From Cristatella mucedo (lineage: Eukaryota > Bryozoa > Phylactolaemata > Cristatellidae): a stretch of DNA of 64,000 nt. Of this stretch, positions 45,849 through 56,565 are shown in pieces. Numbering within the stretch: position 1 is the stretch's first letter; every line of letters begins with the position of its first letter. Location of the stretch: contig WPIO01000164.1 in the NCBI GenBank assembly GCA_009760855.2, positions 552,001-616,000 of the forward strand, written 5' to 3'. The notes below the pieces were generated by a model. The model ran no database searches. It was not told the origin of the DNA and was given only the letters and a program-made list of their open reading frames with translations. Position numbers and translations under genes: made by a program.

Positions 45849-46807
45849 TACGACGCAAGGCTGTAACGAGCGTCCGACGTAAAGCTCTTACTAAAACTAC
45901 GCTAGAGCCTACTGTAGAAATTGTAAAAGCTCGCACTCACACCATAGGTTGACCTTCGAGCTCCCGAATGCAAATTAGCTAGCATGACAAACAAGGAGCT
46001 CAGTCGGCGTGCAATAGTAAATACGGAATCTGTCCAGCCAAGAGACGTCAAGACTAGCGTGACATTGAGGAAGAAAAACGTGACAACTAAAGCTGCGCTC
46101 ATTTTCTTGGTGCAACGATACAGCAAGCGATCAAACTGACACGGTAACTTAAAAATAAAATGCAACCGAAGGCCATCCACCTGCCGTCGGACTGAGCGCC
46201 CAAAAACTTCTAGCTGGGTGCAATCCAGCAAAGACCTCGGGGTCTCGCTTGTTCGGTGCTCTAATGCTCACTCCCAAGTCCAATGCTGCTCAGCGAGATT
46301 GAGCTTTCAAACTCGATCAGGCTATCACGAATATACTTCTTTTGAACTCGGCGTGGGAACTTGAAGCGTCAGCTTTAAAATTCCAAACGCTTCCCAAGAG
46401 CCGAATCCCGCGTCGTATTTCGTCTATTATTTCAAGTTTAAGCAAATCTGGAGCCATTTTACGACAGCTGACGTCGGCGACCTGAGAGCGGTCTGCGACT
46501 TGAGGAGGCCCGTGCAAGTGGCGCTAACCCATGCAAGCGGTTCCCTGCAGCCTCTTGGGCGAGAGGCGGGATTTGCAAAGCACCTCCTTGAGAGAGAGAG
46601 AGAGAGAGAGAAACCGAGATTGTTCAGGTAGGCGGAAGGGCGTGCCGGTCGCCAGCTCATGAGTTCGATCATTCGCTGGCACACGACATTCGCTCAGAGC
46701 ATTAACCTTGGACTTGTTTTGCTCGATCGCAGCGCCCAGACAGCAAGCGAAACAAATGAATGGCCTTGAGTGCTGCAAGCTGCGCTGTCCACCGTCGCCA
46801 TACTCAC
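45849..46807. other. EFHB intron, no recognised feature besides (GA)n
   Basis: Open frames on the minus strand (to 109 codons) lack any motif. Confidence 0.45.
46590..46612. repeat. (GA)n microsatellite
   Basis: Eleven GA units. Confidence 0.95.
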
Positions 46808-47132
46808 GGGTCGAGAGTTTTCCCGAGCTGCGGCTGAGTCTTCTCCCTGAAGCTGTCCAGTCGCTTGCTGACGACCTTGGCCGCTTTGGCCGCTTGCAGC
46901 TCGTGCACCCATTTCAGCGACTTGTACGTCATTCCACCGGTGTTGTCGTGGGGCGTTGGCCTTCCAAACGCGTCCGTCGGAGAGTAGTTGCCGGAGCTGT
47001 AGTTTCGCACTATCCTCTCGCCGGGCTCGAAGTCGCCGTGCGAAAGGACGTACATGTCATGTCCGACTGCGCTCTCTTCCTCTACTTGCGGATGAGCTTT
47101 GGGAGGACTCACGAGCGCTCCTGCGGAGCCAT
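46808..47132 (-). CDS. EFHB: EFHB internal exon
   Basis: 325 nt with acceptor CCAATAG and donor GTGAGT, entering in phase 1 and leaving in phase 2. It encodes GSAGALVSPPKAHPQVEEES, GHDMYVLSHGDFEPGERI, FGRPTPHDNTGG and SLKWVHELQAAKAAKVVSKR, ending KTLD plus part of a Pro codon. GxPTPHxN, the WxHEL stretch and VSKR are conserved EFHB features. Several overlapping frames on the plus strand are open because the region is GC-rich, but they have no homology. Confidence 0.92.
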
Positions 47133-48359
47133 CTATTGGCGAGAAAATGCATTCGAGTTAGAAGTTGCGGAATCAGGGATTGGTCGGCTGGACTCCTAGC
47201 CACCTCCAAAGAGCGTGAGTGATGTGATAGCCACCTGAGCAGTCCCCGAAGTACCAAAGACCGCGACTCTCACTTTCGACGAATTTATGGGCTACTTCCA
47301 GATGACGAGTAACCGCCGAGTGCGAATCGAAGTTGACACTAGGATTGTTCGCCACAATACTTCATTACTCTCATGCACCCAGCCCACTACCGCAAAAACC
47401 CCAGCTCCACCCAGAAGGTGAAACTGGGGTTACACGATCGACTTTCATCCTAAGTCGGTACCGATTTTGAGCGATTTCCCTCTGGTTTGAGGTACTAAAT
47501 TACCATACGTTACCGCATTTTGGAAAGAGAAGCCAGGTCGGCAGACTCTCATGAAGGAGAATCCATTTTTATTTTTCCTATCCTAGCTAAACCAGCCAAG
47601 CAGTCAACACCCGGGATGTTTCCCCTATACCCCAAGAGGCCAAAATAAAATGCCTGAAGCTCATAGGCTCTAGATCTATTGAGGCTATCAGCGCAAGCCT
47701 TTAAACACTCGGTGCCTTTGCGTTGTAGCCGAAACCTAAAACTGGTCTTCAAAGATGCCGCCGCTTCTGTTTATGAAATCTACAAACAAAGGCACATAAT
47801 TTCGCACGTTGCCTATCAGTACACCCGGACACCCGTAACGGAGCACATTACCAAGCGCTATTCCCTTTCCCGATAAAGCTTCTTTATATGCTTATCTTCC
47901 TTTTCTTTATATTCTCCCATGACTGCAGCGGCGAACTCAACTTCCGTGGGTAATGGCTTGGGGGAGACAACCCTCGTTCATGCTAGCCTCCCGCATTAGA
48001 GCAGAGAGCTGTGGGCGGGACTAAGTGGGCCATCAAATCGGGAGTGTAAACGTACTCACTAGTAGAAAAGTAGGCGTCGTTCAGGAGTTAGGTCGATCGT
48101 GTAAACGTTGCTTTATTAGACTACACCAAGACCTTCGCATTTTGCCAGCAGTGCCTAACCTTGACCTTGTCCGGAGCTACGAGTCGAGAAAAATGGTAAA
48201 CCGGCTTAGAGGATTGGCAGATGGGAACCAAGGCGACTTCCAACTAAGTCCTCACCACTTTCAAGGGCTTTATTTAATTCTGTAGAGGCGATACGCCTAT
48301 CTGCTTTCCTGATCGCTACTCGGCCACGGTACAGCCAGCCTCCCATTCTAACGAAACCG
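47133..48359. other. EFHB intron, no recognised feature
   Basis: No repeat match and no convincing coding frame. The 86-codon frame at 48025 is unassigned. Confidence 0.45.
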
Positions 48360-48900
48360 AGTAATAATAATAATAGTAATAATGCACTTAATAAAGCGCC
48401 CTCAGAGAACTCGATCTCTTTCTTGGCGCTTTACATTTGCTGCAGAGAGAAACGCGATTGAATGGTGAGCAATACGATGCTTGACAGTCTACCAATACCT
48501 CGTACAAACCTCAAATCCTTTGGAGACCGTGCATTTAGTTCGTATGCTCCCAAAGCCTGGAACTCCCTCCCGACTTGCGTCAGAACATCCCCTGACCTGA
48601 CCGCATTTAAAAAGAACTTAAAAACACTCCTATTTAGGACAGCATTTAGTGGGTCCCTGTGATTCGTCCTTGATGTGCTTATGCGTGCTGACACTGTGCA
48701 TGCTGCCACTAACCACATTTGCATGCTGACCCTGTGCATGTCACCCCTAACCATGTTATTCATGTTGTTTGTTTATCAAGCATGATATTACTCACCATTC
48801 AATTGCATTTCACTTTGCAGCAAATGTAAAGTGCCTAGAAAGAGATTGAGTTCTCTGAAGGCGCTTTATCAAGTGCATCATTATTATTATTATTATTATT
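48360..48900. mobile_element. Head-to-head LINE-A 3' ends (inverted tail, then direct copy)
   Basis: 48360-48480 is a minus-strand tail. At 48481 the sequence switches to a plus-strand copy encoding RAFSSYAPKAWNSLPTCVRT and FSGSL (48462-48662 frame), ending with its own hairpin and (ATT)n. The two tails form about 110-bp inverted repeats. Confidence 0.82.
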
Positions 48901-49089
48901 GAGAAACAGCATGAATAACATGGCTAGGGGAATAGACCTCGCAGCGACGTCGGTGCAGTTCGCCAGTATAGACAAGGTACGGACACGCTTGCCGCCGACT
49001 GTTAAACTAAAAGCAGGAGAAAATTCATGGTCGGACAGTTTTGCTGCGCCGCGACAGCCATCGCGCACCCTTCGCCGACCGGTCCTCAC

Positions 49090-49441
49090 CTTTCTCCGTC
49101 ACGACTCCGAAAACCGTGCTGGGCGTGTAGAGATTCGGAGGGAAGGCGCCCGTCTGGTCGTGCGAGTGCCCGAGTGGGGCCTTCTTGTGCGAGAGGTACA
49201 GCGACTCGTGCTTGCTGAACTGCTTGTACTGGAACTTGGTCAGCGGCTGAGGATTGACCAGCTCGCCGGCGCCCAGCGACGCCTGCGTGTTCACTCCGTG
49301 CTTCATCTCCTCCGCCCACTTGAGGTGAGGGTCGAACGCTTTGGCGTAGAACACCGTCCTGCTGCCGGCCTCCGGGCGAAACGTCGCCCGGAACCTCTTA
49401 ATCACGGCTGGCGACTCCGGCTGCAAACGAGGCGGCTTCGC
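49090..49441 (-). CDS. EFHB: EFHB exon (first recognised)
   Basis: Codes for a frame from AKPPRLQPESPAVIKRF through PEAGSRTVFYAKAFDP, GELVNPQPLTKFQYKQF, and the EFHB hallmark ESLYLSHKKAPLGHSHDQ to VFGVVTEK. The donor is GTGAGG and the exon ends in phase 1. The upstream limit is ambiguous. An in-frame TAG lies just before 49441, so the acceptor is either CCTAG (exon from 49441) or TTTGCAG (from 49420). Both are phase 0. If neither acceptor is used, the first in-frame ATG would be the Met of EEMKHGV inside this exon. It lies in GC-rich sequence with many CpGs, at the EFHB end of the head-to-head interval shared with Rab5. Confidence 0.88.
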
Positions 49442-49484
49442 CTAGGACCGCGACCGCGACCGTGCTGCGCTCGGCCGGCGGGCG

Positions 49485-49500
49485 TGACGTCACCGGAAAT
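49485..49500. promoter_or_regulatory. Palindromic CRE next to an ETS-type site
   Basis: TGACGTCA at 49485-49492 is directly followed by CCGGAAAT, an ETS core. Paired CRE and ETS sites are common in CpG-island promoters. The location, just upstream of the first recognised EFHB exon and within the GC-rich zone that faces Rab5, suggests a promoter. Function is inferred only. Confidence 0.4.
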
Positions 49501-50187
49501 AGCCGAGACCGCTGGCCGCCTTACCCTAGCCGGAGTAGTGAGGCATTGAATGGCCGAGTCACCCGTGGTGGTCAGTTTTCCCGCCTAAACGGAAGAATTG
49601 GCGGCCTGACTCTGAACGAGCGGCTCGACGCCACGCCCCGCCTCGACGTGGTGGAGCTAGCCACGCTCGCCCGCCGCCCTAGCGGCGAAAGCACGCCACG
49701 TGCGTCTGGACCGGCATAGATTGTCGCACACCCTTCTCGGCGAGCGAAGCGATTGCACCGTTCGATGAACCCGAATGTACCGACTTGCTCGCCGACGCAC
49801 GAGGCCTGGCGCGCCAAACCGCGCGTATCGCCCGCGAATCGCTCCGGAAGTCGAGCTCGGCAGCGCCGAAAGTTCGCGCCGTAGAAGGAAAAAAACGTCT
49901 TTTGAGAGGGCCACTGCAAACGCTCGTGAGCGAAAGAGCGAAAGCTGCAGTGGCCAGGCTCGCAGGCGCGCGCCGATTGGCTCGACTTAAAGCGGCGCGC
50001 GGGCCGTCCAGAGACTGGGCGAGACTCGGGCGGCGAAACAGCATGCCTTTAAAAGTACTAGCGAAAGTAAGTAACCTGATCGGAGCGGTACGAGAGAGCG
50101 AGCAAGCGAGTTCCTGCCATAAGCGCCCGACAGCTGCTTCTTTAAAGTGCTCGTAAACGCGACGGTGAGCTAGTTTGCATGCAACAA

Positions 50188-50312
50188 GCTCTTTTGCGTG
50201 GCGGCTTAAGTCGCCGTCACCCCACTGGCTTCGTGGCAAAGGGAAAATGGCCCGCTGCTGCGAGGTTTGAACGCGCGACCTGAGTCGGTTAGTGCGCGCG
50301 CCACGCCGATCG
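50188..50312 (-). mobile_element. SINE-1, diverged copy in the EFHB-Rab5 interval
   Basis: Tract with GCGCGTTCAAACCTCG (B box-like) and CGTGGCGCGCGCACTAACC (A box-like) on the minus strand. Confidence 0.5.
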
Positions 50313-50454
50313 ATGGAAGAACGTGCATACCCGGCGTAACGTAACATACAGGACGCGACGACACTCTTTAGGAGGGCCGGCGGCCGGGCGCAACTTCGCG
50401 CACACCTTTATGTCCTACTCACTCGCCCAATCTGTCTCGTAATGTAACGCAAGG

Positions 50455-50560
50455 TATCTGCGACTGTAACTTCACAAAGCCGCACAGACTAAGTGGGTAC
50501 TCCTCACGCAAGTCTTCCGTAGCAAACTCGAAGCCTAGGAAGCTTTTGCGTGGAAGCCGG
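50455..50560 (-). mobile_element. LINE-B terminus fragment
   Basis: tctgcgactgtaacttcaca, aagccgcacagactaagtgg and the following bases match the LINE-B 3' block, diverged. Confidence 0.55.
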
Positions 50561-50824
50561 CTCGTCGCTAGAAGCGCAGCATAAAAATAATAAGTTTTTC
50601 ACGATATTTTTTTCGGAAACTGAAGAGCCTACGACCGCCTAGAACAGCAACGTATGAGGCGGCGGCAATAAACTTATAAAACGGCGGTGTGCTAAATCAG
50701 CCAAACTATGACTGATAATTGTTGTTCTTGGGGGGCCAAGGGAACCTTCCCCCAAGGCCTGGGAAAATTTGCCCTGGGATCTCGATACTTTCCTCTGTCC
50801 TCGGAGGGCAATAAAAAATGAATA

Positions 50825-50970
50825 CTAGCTGATTTAGCAGCCTCTTTTGTATAGCTTCAGAAGAGCCTTTACGTCTATCGCCACCGCTTGCAGCGGCAAT
50901 AAAGGATTGAACACCGCACGTTTCGAACCCACGACCTCGGGACCGAGGTCGCGAAAAGCAACCGCCACTG
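50825..50970 (-). mobile_element. SINE-1 (tRNA-derived)
   Basis: Inverted copy with GTGGGTTCGAAACG as B box and the family body (agcctctttt, agagcctttacg). Confidence 0.8.
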
Positions 50971-51734
50971 GATGAACTTATGAAACGGCCGGTGTGCCAA
51001 ATCCGTCAGATTATGCCTGGTAGCCAAGGCAGCACGAAAGCCCGAGACGCTTAAGACGTGGCCCTAAATTCGGCGCTTTGACAGTTGAGCTGAGTCGCCC
51101 TTCAGGCCAATGAGCCGTGCGAGAGTTGGTGCTACGTCCCGTCCCGGCTGTTGACAGAAGCCTGTAACCCTCCGCCGCTGCTGAATATGCCGCTCCGCGC
51201 GCTACGTTTACGGACTTTTTATGGTCAAAGTACGGGCACTGTCTCTCTGCCCCCCCCCACCGATGTCGCGTTCCGCTACCATCGGCGACCTACCTGCGAG
51301 CGCATCGTTGCTGCACGTACGAATCGCTAACTACGATTCCGAGGGCCAAGGTTTGACCGACATTTGCCCCGCGGCAGCTGAGACCAGCGCCGTTACGCTC
51401 GCCGCGTTTGCTCGCTAATTCTGCCAGGAAGGACGGAAGCTGCTGCGCACCGTTTGTGACAGTTATCTGATGGGTGAATTCCGGGGCACCCATTCGGTCA
51501 CCTCGCCGACGCCACACAGCCGGACGCCGCTCTCTTTCCTTACGCGCAGTCAACCGCAGGCTCGGTTCGACCGACGTGCGCTGCACACTCGGGCAGCCGT
51601 GGCTAATTGCAAGTCATACAACCCTCGCTAGACCACGCTTGCTCCGACTTTCTACCAGACCATGGACCTGTACGCTTTAAAATGAGAAAACTAACGACAG
51701 CAGTGCATTTCTATAGCGCCCAGAGTAAGCTAAA

Positions 51735-51880
51735 TCTCTTCCTGGCTTGGCCCAGCAGTCTAGGTGCAGAACTTTGACGATCGAGGTCATGACGATCGAG
51801 GTCATGGGCTGGAGCCTGGCGGTACATGCGAAGCGTCTGGATAGAGATTCAGTCCTCTTTGAGTGTTATACAACTGATTA
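51735..51880 (+). mobile_element. SINE-2 with internal 15-bp duplication
   Basis: Plus-strand copy with ggcccagcagtctaggtgc, tgacgatcgaggtca repeated twice, and tail gcgaagcgtctggatagag. Confidence 0.65.
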
Positions 51881-53434
51881 GTATATATGTTTATATTTCA
51901 TTTTCAATACACATCTAATGAGCTCGCGCTATTCGTTCGACCATCAAAATACATCTCTGGCGTACATCTCCCGCGCTCCCAGGCAGCCGAGGCCGGACGA
52001 CGCGGTACCGTGCGGGTACCGCAAACGCAACCGAGTGGCACTGCGACCTCGGACCGACCGCCGGCGCACGATAGCTCGCGTGCATTCGCGAAAGATTGCG
52101 CCCGGGAACAATATTTCATCGAAGGTAGCCTGTTCGCTCAAGTAGCGAGCGCCTCATCGTCGGTTTATAAAGTCGCCGAGCGCGCGCGTGCGTGCGTGCG
52201 GCGGACGTACGAACGACCCGACGACGGCAAACTGAGCGAACGCATATGCACGCGCAATCGGCGACTGGACTCGTCCCGCGTCCCCGTCGCTAGCCTGCAA
52301 GTCGCTCGCTCGCAAAGCTCCACGCGCACGCTCCGCTGTAAGAGCATGCCGCGTCTCTACAGGCGAGTGGCGCCTCGGGCATCCTCGGCTGCGGCCAGCG
52401 ACTCTCACCGGCCTGGTTTGAGGCGTCGAATCCCTGAACTTCCCCGAATAAATACCGTAACGCTGCTCGATCGGCGGCAGTGAAGTGGCTTCGGCTTCCA
52501 TCGTGCCGCGACAGAGTCGAATCTGCAGGTCGGCGTCTCCTCTCGGACCGGCGAACGCGGTAGGTAGTCAACTCCGAGCGAAACCTGGGCCAGCAGTTAG
52601 CGGATGTCTCCGACGGTGTTCATGACAACGGGTTCAAAGAGCGCCGCTGTGACGTAGGGTCTCGCAGGCGCGTGACTAATAACGACACCTACTTCCATTT
52701 ATATAACTGTCGTATTATTCAGCTCTTTTCAACCCCGAATTAGCTCATTTAAAATTCATACTGGGACATTTAGTTTGGGATAAATAGACTAGTGCTATAT
52801 TGCGCTGAACTCGCACTGCGCCGAACTGCACCAGCCACAGCGAGCGCACGAATACAAAGTGCAGAAGTAGTGCATCTGGGAGGTGGTGCGACTTCGCCGT
52901 GACGTGACTCGCAGATTTCGCTGCTATCTTCTATTCGCGGTTCTTTAAGGCAAGTCTCTTCACGTTGATCCGCATGAATATGACCTGGCTGCCGTCGGCA
53001 CGGATCCCTGCACATACTTCAGGCGTTGGCTCGACGTGGACCACGTAGACGGCGGTGGCAGGCGATTCCTTTTTCATGGCTGCCCACCGCTTCCTCTGTA
53101 GCCCGAAATGCGCTGGCTGCTGCGATTGTATGCGAGTGCGAGCCGCTGTCGAACCGCAACTAACTGAGCGTGTCTTTTACCGCGACCGGAGTTTCCCTGC
53201 TAGCGCGCTGCTTAGCTGCCTCCCTGCCTCGGTGACCTCAAATTGTGGGCGGTGGTTTGCCAATGTCCGGCGGCCGTCCGTCAAGTGGGGCCCCTGTCGT
53301 TGGCCGCCTGCTTGACGCCTTTGGCTCGCCGCGTCGCGCCGGCCCCCACGCCCACTGTTACAGGCCTTGCGCATTCCTACCGGAGTATGCCGGCGGTTAT
53401 CGAAGTACCTACCCAAGGGGTGCCCGAGGACTGT

Positions 53435-53545
53435 TCGGCTGCCATTCGATCGTGCTCCCTTTGCAGCAAATGTAAAGTGGCTAGGAAGGGATTGAGTTCT
53501 CTGAAGGCGCAATCTCAAATGCATTATTACTTCTTTGTTATTATT
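53435..53545 (+). mobile_element. LINE-A tail-only copy upstream of Rab5
   Basis: cattcgatcgtgctcccttt, gcagcaaatgtaaagtggct, gagttctctgaaggcgcaat, ATT-rich end. It sits 150 bp upstream of the Rab5 coding exon. Confidence 0.75.
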
Positions 53546-53676
53546 AACATCGCACTCGCGTAGGTCGGCTTTTGGTCGTTTGCAGTACTTATCGCTCGCC
53601 GTATCGTCCCTCAGCCTTCGCTACCGGCTGTGTGCTGCTGCGACTTAACGCCGAGCCCGTGTGGCTTTTTTTCTAG

Positions 53677-53700
53677 GGAAACTCCACAGAGTCAAAGTAG
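53677..53700 (+). other. Probable Rab5 5' UTR exon start (spliced leader region of the exon)
   Basis: A pyrimidine-rich tract ending TTTTTTTCTAG at 53676 forms a good acceptor 24 bp before the Rab5 ATG. The coding exon is therefore probably preceded by a non-coding first exon in the GC-rich interval upstream, whose position was not determined. Confidence 0.5.
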
Positions 53701-53863
53701 ATGGCCGGTCGAGTCGCTGCTCAGAGGCCGAACGGCACGAATCAAGGCAAGATATGTCAGTTCAAGCTCGTTCTGCTGGGTGAATCGGCTGTCGGAAAGT
53801 CGAGTCTCGTTTTACGCTTTGTAAAAGGCCAGTTCCACGAGTATCAGGAGAGCACGATTGGTG
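53701..53863 (+). CDS. RAB5: Rab5 small GTPase, first coding exon
   Basis: ATG to donor GTAAGT, 54 codons plus one base (phase 1). It begins [17 protein letters not shown], then [18 protein letters not shown] and continues [19 protein letters not shown]. The P-loop GESAVGKS (residues 27-34) and the Rab5-specific stretch [20 protein letters not shown] leave no doubt about the subfamily. Rab5 controls early endosome fusion and endocytic traffic. The protein would be about 215 residues. The remaining exons (switch I and II, G4 and G5 motifs and the C-terminal prenylation CC motif) are not in the window, so intron 1 exceeds 10 kb. It is transcribed divergently from EFHB. The frame stays open past the donor for a while, but that read-through has no homology. 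Confidence 0.95.
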
Positions 53864-54055
53864 GTAAGTGTCTGGCAGGGGGTAAATTTCTGGCTGCCCT
53901 GCTATGCATTCTTGCCTGCCCAGCCGAAAGTGTGCAGGCTGCTGCAGGTCCAGCCTCTTGAGGCGGATGTCGCATATTAGGTGCGTTTACCATTCCTTAA
54001 ATAGGCCCTTAGTTTCATGCGAGCCAGCCTCTTCAGTCAGCAGGAAGATGAAGAT

Positions 54056-54234
<179 letters not shown>

Positions 54235-54464
54235 GCAAGTTATCCGAATGGCTATTGGCTCTTTTCTAATTCTTTTTTATCAGGATTCGTGTGTGCTAGC
54301 TAGCACCTTCGGGCTCTGATTAGACAGTTTTGCTCTACTGACGGCTCGTCATGCTTGAATTACTTCCTTACACGGATAGATCAGTTGTGAGTAGTTCAAG
54401 CATTGCCTTAAACCACACTTGAACATTAAGAGGGATGTACTTTTTGTAATTTTAGTTCTCCTAG

Positions 54465-54690
54465 TGAAAGGTGACCTGAAAGCAGACCTGTCAGTGAAAG
54501 GACCGAAAGTCAAGGGCGATGTGAGAGTGGACTTACAAAAGGTGCCGGTCAGTCTTAGGTCCGAAGTGAAAGGTGACATGAGAGTAGATTTGCCCGAAGT
54601 TGAACTTGAGCTCGACCCACGCCGAAGGCAAGCCCGGCAAGGCTAGATGTGGCATCTGCATGCCCAAGTTCAAAGGGCCCGACATACATA
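54465..54690 (+). pseudogene. AHNAK-like repeat fragment, frameshifted, in Rab5 intron 1
   Basis: After an acceptor-like tract ending CTCCTAG, the frame reads VKGDLKADLSVKGPKVKGDV, then VPVSLRSEVKGDMRVDLPEV, before a stop near 54646. In another frame the sequence continues GKARCGICMPKFKGPDI. Alternating KGPKVKGDV, DLPEVE and MPKFKGPD modules are typical of AHNAK/desmoyokin-type repeats. The split across two frames indicates a frameshift, so this is read as a relic or a misread exon of a repeat-rich protein on the same strand as Rab5. Low-complexity K/D/V sequence can mimic AHNAK, so the call is moderate. A (TC)n/(CA)n tract follows immediately. Confidence 0.45.
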
Positions 54691-54739
54691 CATACACCTG
54701 TGTCTTTCATTGGTTGGACCTTATCCGGGCGAAGCCTAC

Positions 54740-54740
54740 T

Positions 54741-54786
<46 letters not shown>

Positions 54787-54842
54787 GCACACACACTCTC
54801 TCCCTCCCTCTCTCTCTCTTTTTCTCTCTCTCTCTCTCTTCC
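54740..54842. repeat. (TC)n-(CA)n-(TC)n compound repeat
   Basis: Three adjoining low-complexity blocks directly after the AHNAK-like fragment. Confidence 0.95.
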
Positions 54843-55374
54843 CCTTTGGTGGTGACGACGTTTCCCCAAGCACGAACGATGGGTACAGTCGTCGAGCCGG
54901 TCAGGCTCTGACTTGTCTTCCAAGTGTTTGACACTGCTGGATTGGGTTGATGTGCTCATTCTTGTTTGTTACCATCGACTGGGATTGGTAGTCGGCAAAG
55001 GTGGAATACATATGGCAGTTAGTGGTCAGCCAGCAAGAGACCTGCTTGTGCTTGGCTTCGGTCTCTGGACTCTTGAGATCTTTGGCTAAGCAGGTATAAC
55101 AGGCCGGCTGTGCCCTGCTTGGTCGTTTCTACTTACCTTGGTTGCCGTTCCACAAGCAGTCGCTCAGTGTCAAGATCTGACGACTTCCTCGCTCAGGCCA
55201 TATTCTTGGCCCCTCCTCCTTAAATGCCGCTCAGCTTTTCGAAGTCAACTCTCCTGTCCTTGTTTTACTCTAGTTGTTGGTGGCTAGTCGGTGCTTGCTG
55301 CGTTCCTCACAGCACCATTTCGGAAACTCGGTGCATTCCTAGTGCTTACCTGTATGTGGAAAGTCCTTGGGAGG

Positions 55375-55630
55375 CCTTGTCTTCAGTTCGTATGCTCCCA
55401 AAGCCGGGAACTCACTCCTAACTGCTGTGACAGTAGATATTCCTGACTTGACATTTAAAAAGAAACTGGAAATCGGCTGTTGCTCACAGCATCCTGTGCT
55501 TATTTATCAGTGTTGACTGGCCAATTGACTTGCTTGCTTTCCAGCTTATCTGAAGTGTCTGGAAACATTTAGTTCTCTTAGGGTGAAATAAAAACGTATT
55601 TTTGTTATAATTATCATTATTATGTTGAGC
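55375..55630 (+). mobile_element. LINE-A/C degenerate 3' end
   Basis: tcgtatgctcccaaagccgg, acatttaaaaagaaactgga and an ATT-rich tail near 55610-55622. Diverged. Confidence 0.6.
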
Positions 55631-55909
55631 ACCCTTAAAATGCTACTTTCGAAGGCTTGCACATCAGCTGGGGATGTTCCTCTGAAAATGAAGCGGTGCG
55701 TAGTGTCGAACTGTTTATCGGCAATATCCACTGACCTTTGGCAATGGCCGTTTTCCAGCTTCACAATGTATTTTTAACAGACCGATCACTGACATAATTT
55801 CGAGCAAGCATTGGCACACGACCCGAGTGTTGCCGTAACGGTTGTTTATTTCGTCTGTAATCAAAGCTCTTCTCAGTCCACTGCACTTTCCTCATCAAAT
55901 TGGTTTTTA

Positions 55910-56058
55910 TTATAAGTTATAATTCATTTATATAGCGCCGCAAGAGAACTTAATCTCTATTCAGGCGCTTCACATATGCCTCGGGGCTCGAGCCCACGAC
56001 CTCAGTCAGACATTGGTCGTGGCGAGCACCTTAACCGCTAGATCAAGCCAGCTCGGCT
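55910..56058 (-). mobile_element. SINE-2
   Basis: Well preserved inverted copy: tatagcgccgcaagagaact, gcgcttcacatatgcct, ggggctcgagcccacgacct, gagcaccttaaccgctaga. Confidence 0.82.
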
Positions 56059-56074
56059 TCAAGTTATGTTATGT

Positions 56075-56420
56075 TTCTCCGTCAGTAACTCCACGAAGTC
56101 ATAAAGACCATGTGGGTGTTACGCAGGAGAGTTTTGTATAGCGCACTCACAGCCTAGGCGGCTTTCGGTACGCATTCGGTACCCAACAGACTTCGTCTCA
56201 CGCAACAAAGAGAAAGTGGGAAGCATAGCAGAGTTAGGAGAGCAGTTGAGGTAGTGAGTAGCATAGAAGTAGCAGTTCAGGACCGCTGAAAAAGATGTGC
56301 TATAGTCGGCAGTTGGAGAGTAGATGTCGTTGTGTAAGAATTGTGGAAGCGAGTTCCACAGTCTAGGACCTGCAGAGCTAAAGCTTCTGTCGCCAACTGT
56401 CTTTAAGCGGAGTTGATGTA
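56075..56420 (-). mobile_element. LINE-B 3' end fragment
   Basis: Minus-strand block starting gtttctccgtcagtaactcc and continuing through the region encoding the C-terminal RT residues near 56340-56410. It directly follows a SINE-2 copy. Confidence 0.75.
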
Positions 56421-56474
56421 AAGGTCAGCCGATTCAGGGGCGTAATTTAAATAGGAGCAAATGAACCCTGTCGG

Positions 56475-56565
56475 CAGTCAATCACTTGTAAGTGCAGTGA
56501 GCAATAAAGAATGGCCTGTTGCAGGAGTCGAACCCACCATAGACCTATGTCGTGAAGTACCAGCA
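56475..56565 (-). mobile_element. SINE-1 fragment
   Basis: gtgagcaataaagaatgg and the B box GGGTTCGACTCC on the minus strand. Confidence 0.45.

Larger units (their letters stand above)
49501..53434. other. GC/CpG-rich interval between EFHB and Rab5
   Basis: Long overlapping open frames on both strands (up to 222 codons) reflect GC content rather than genes. CRE-like TGACGT cores recur near 52650 and 52900. It probably holds the divergent promoters and non-coding first exons of EFHB and Rab5. SINE-1 copies at 50.2 and 50.8 kb and a SINE-2 at 51.7 kb are embedded. Confidence 0.5.

Noticed and set aside
49679..50347. 222-codon minus-strand frame in the EFHB-Rab5 interval
   Set aside because: GC-rich sequence opens long frames on several strands at once. 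Arg/Ala-rich translation without motif. Could not be linked to the EFHB N-terminus.
51887..52483. 198-codon plus-strand frame upstream of Rab5
   Set aside because: Arg/Ser-rich, overlaps several other open frames, no conserved motif. More likely promoter or 5' UTR sequence.
54911..54950. VFDTAG-like translation that recalls the WDTAGQE motif of Rab5
   Set aside because: The frame stops at once, lacks the Gln-Glu of the G3 box and has no splice sites. It is a chance match and not Rab5 exon 2.
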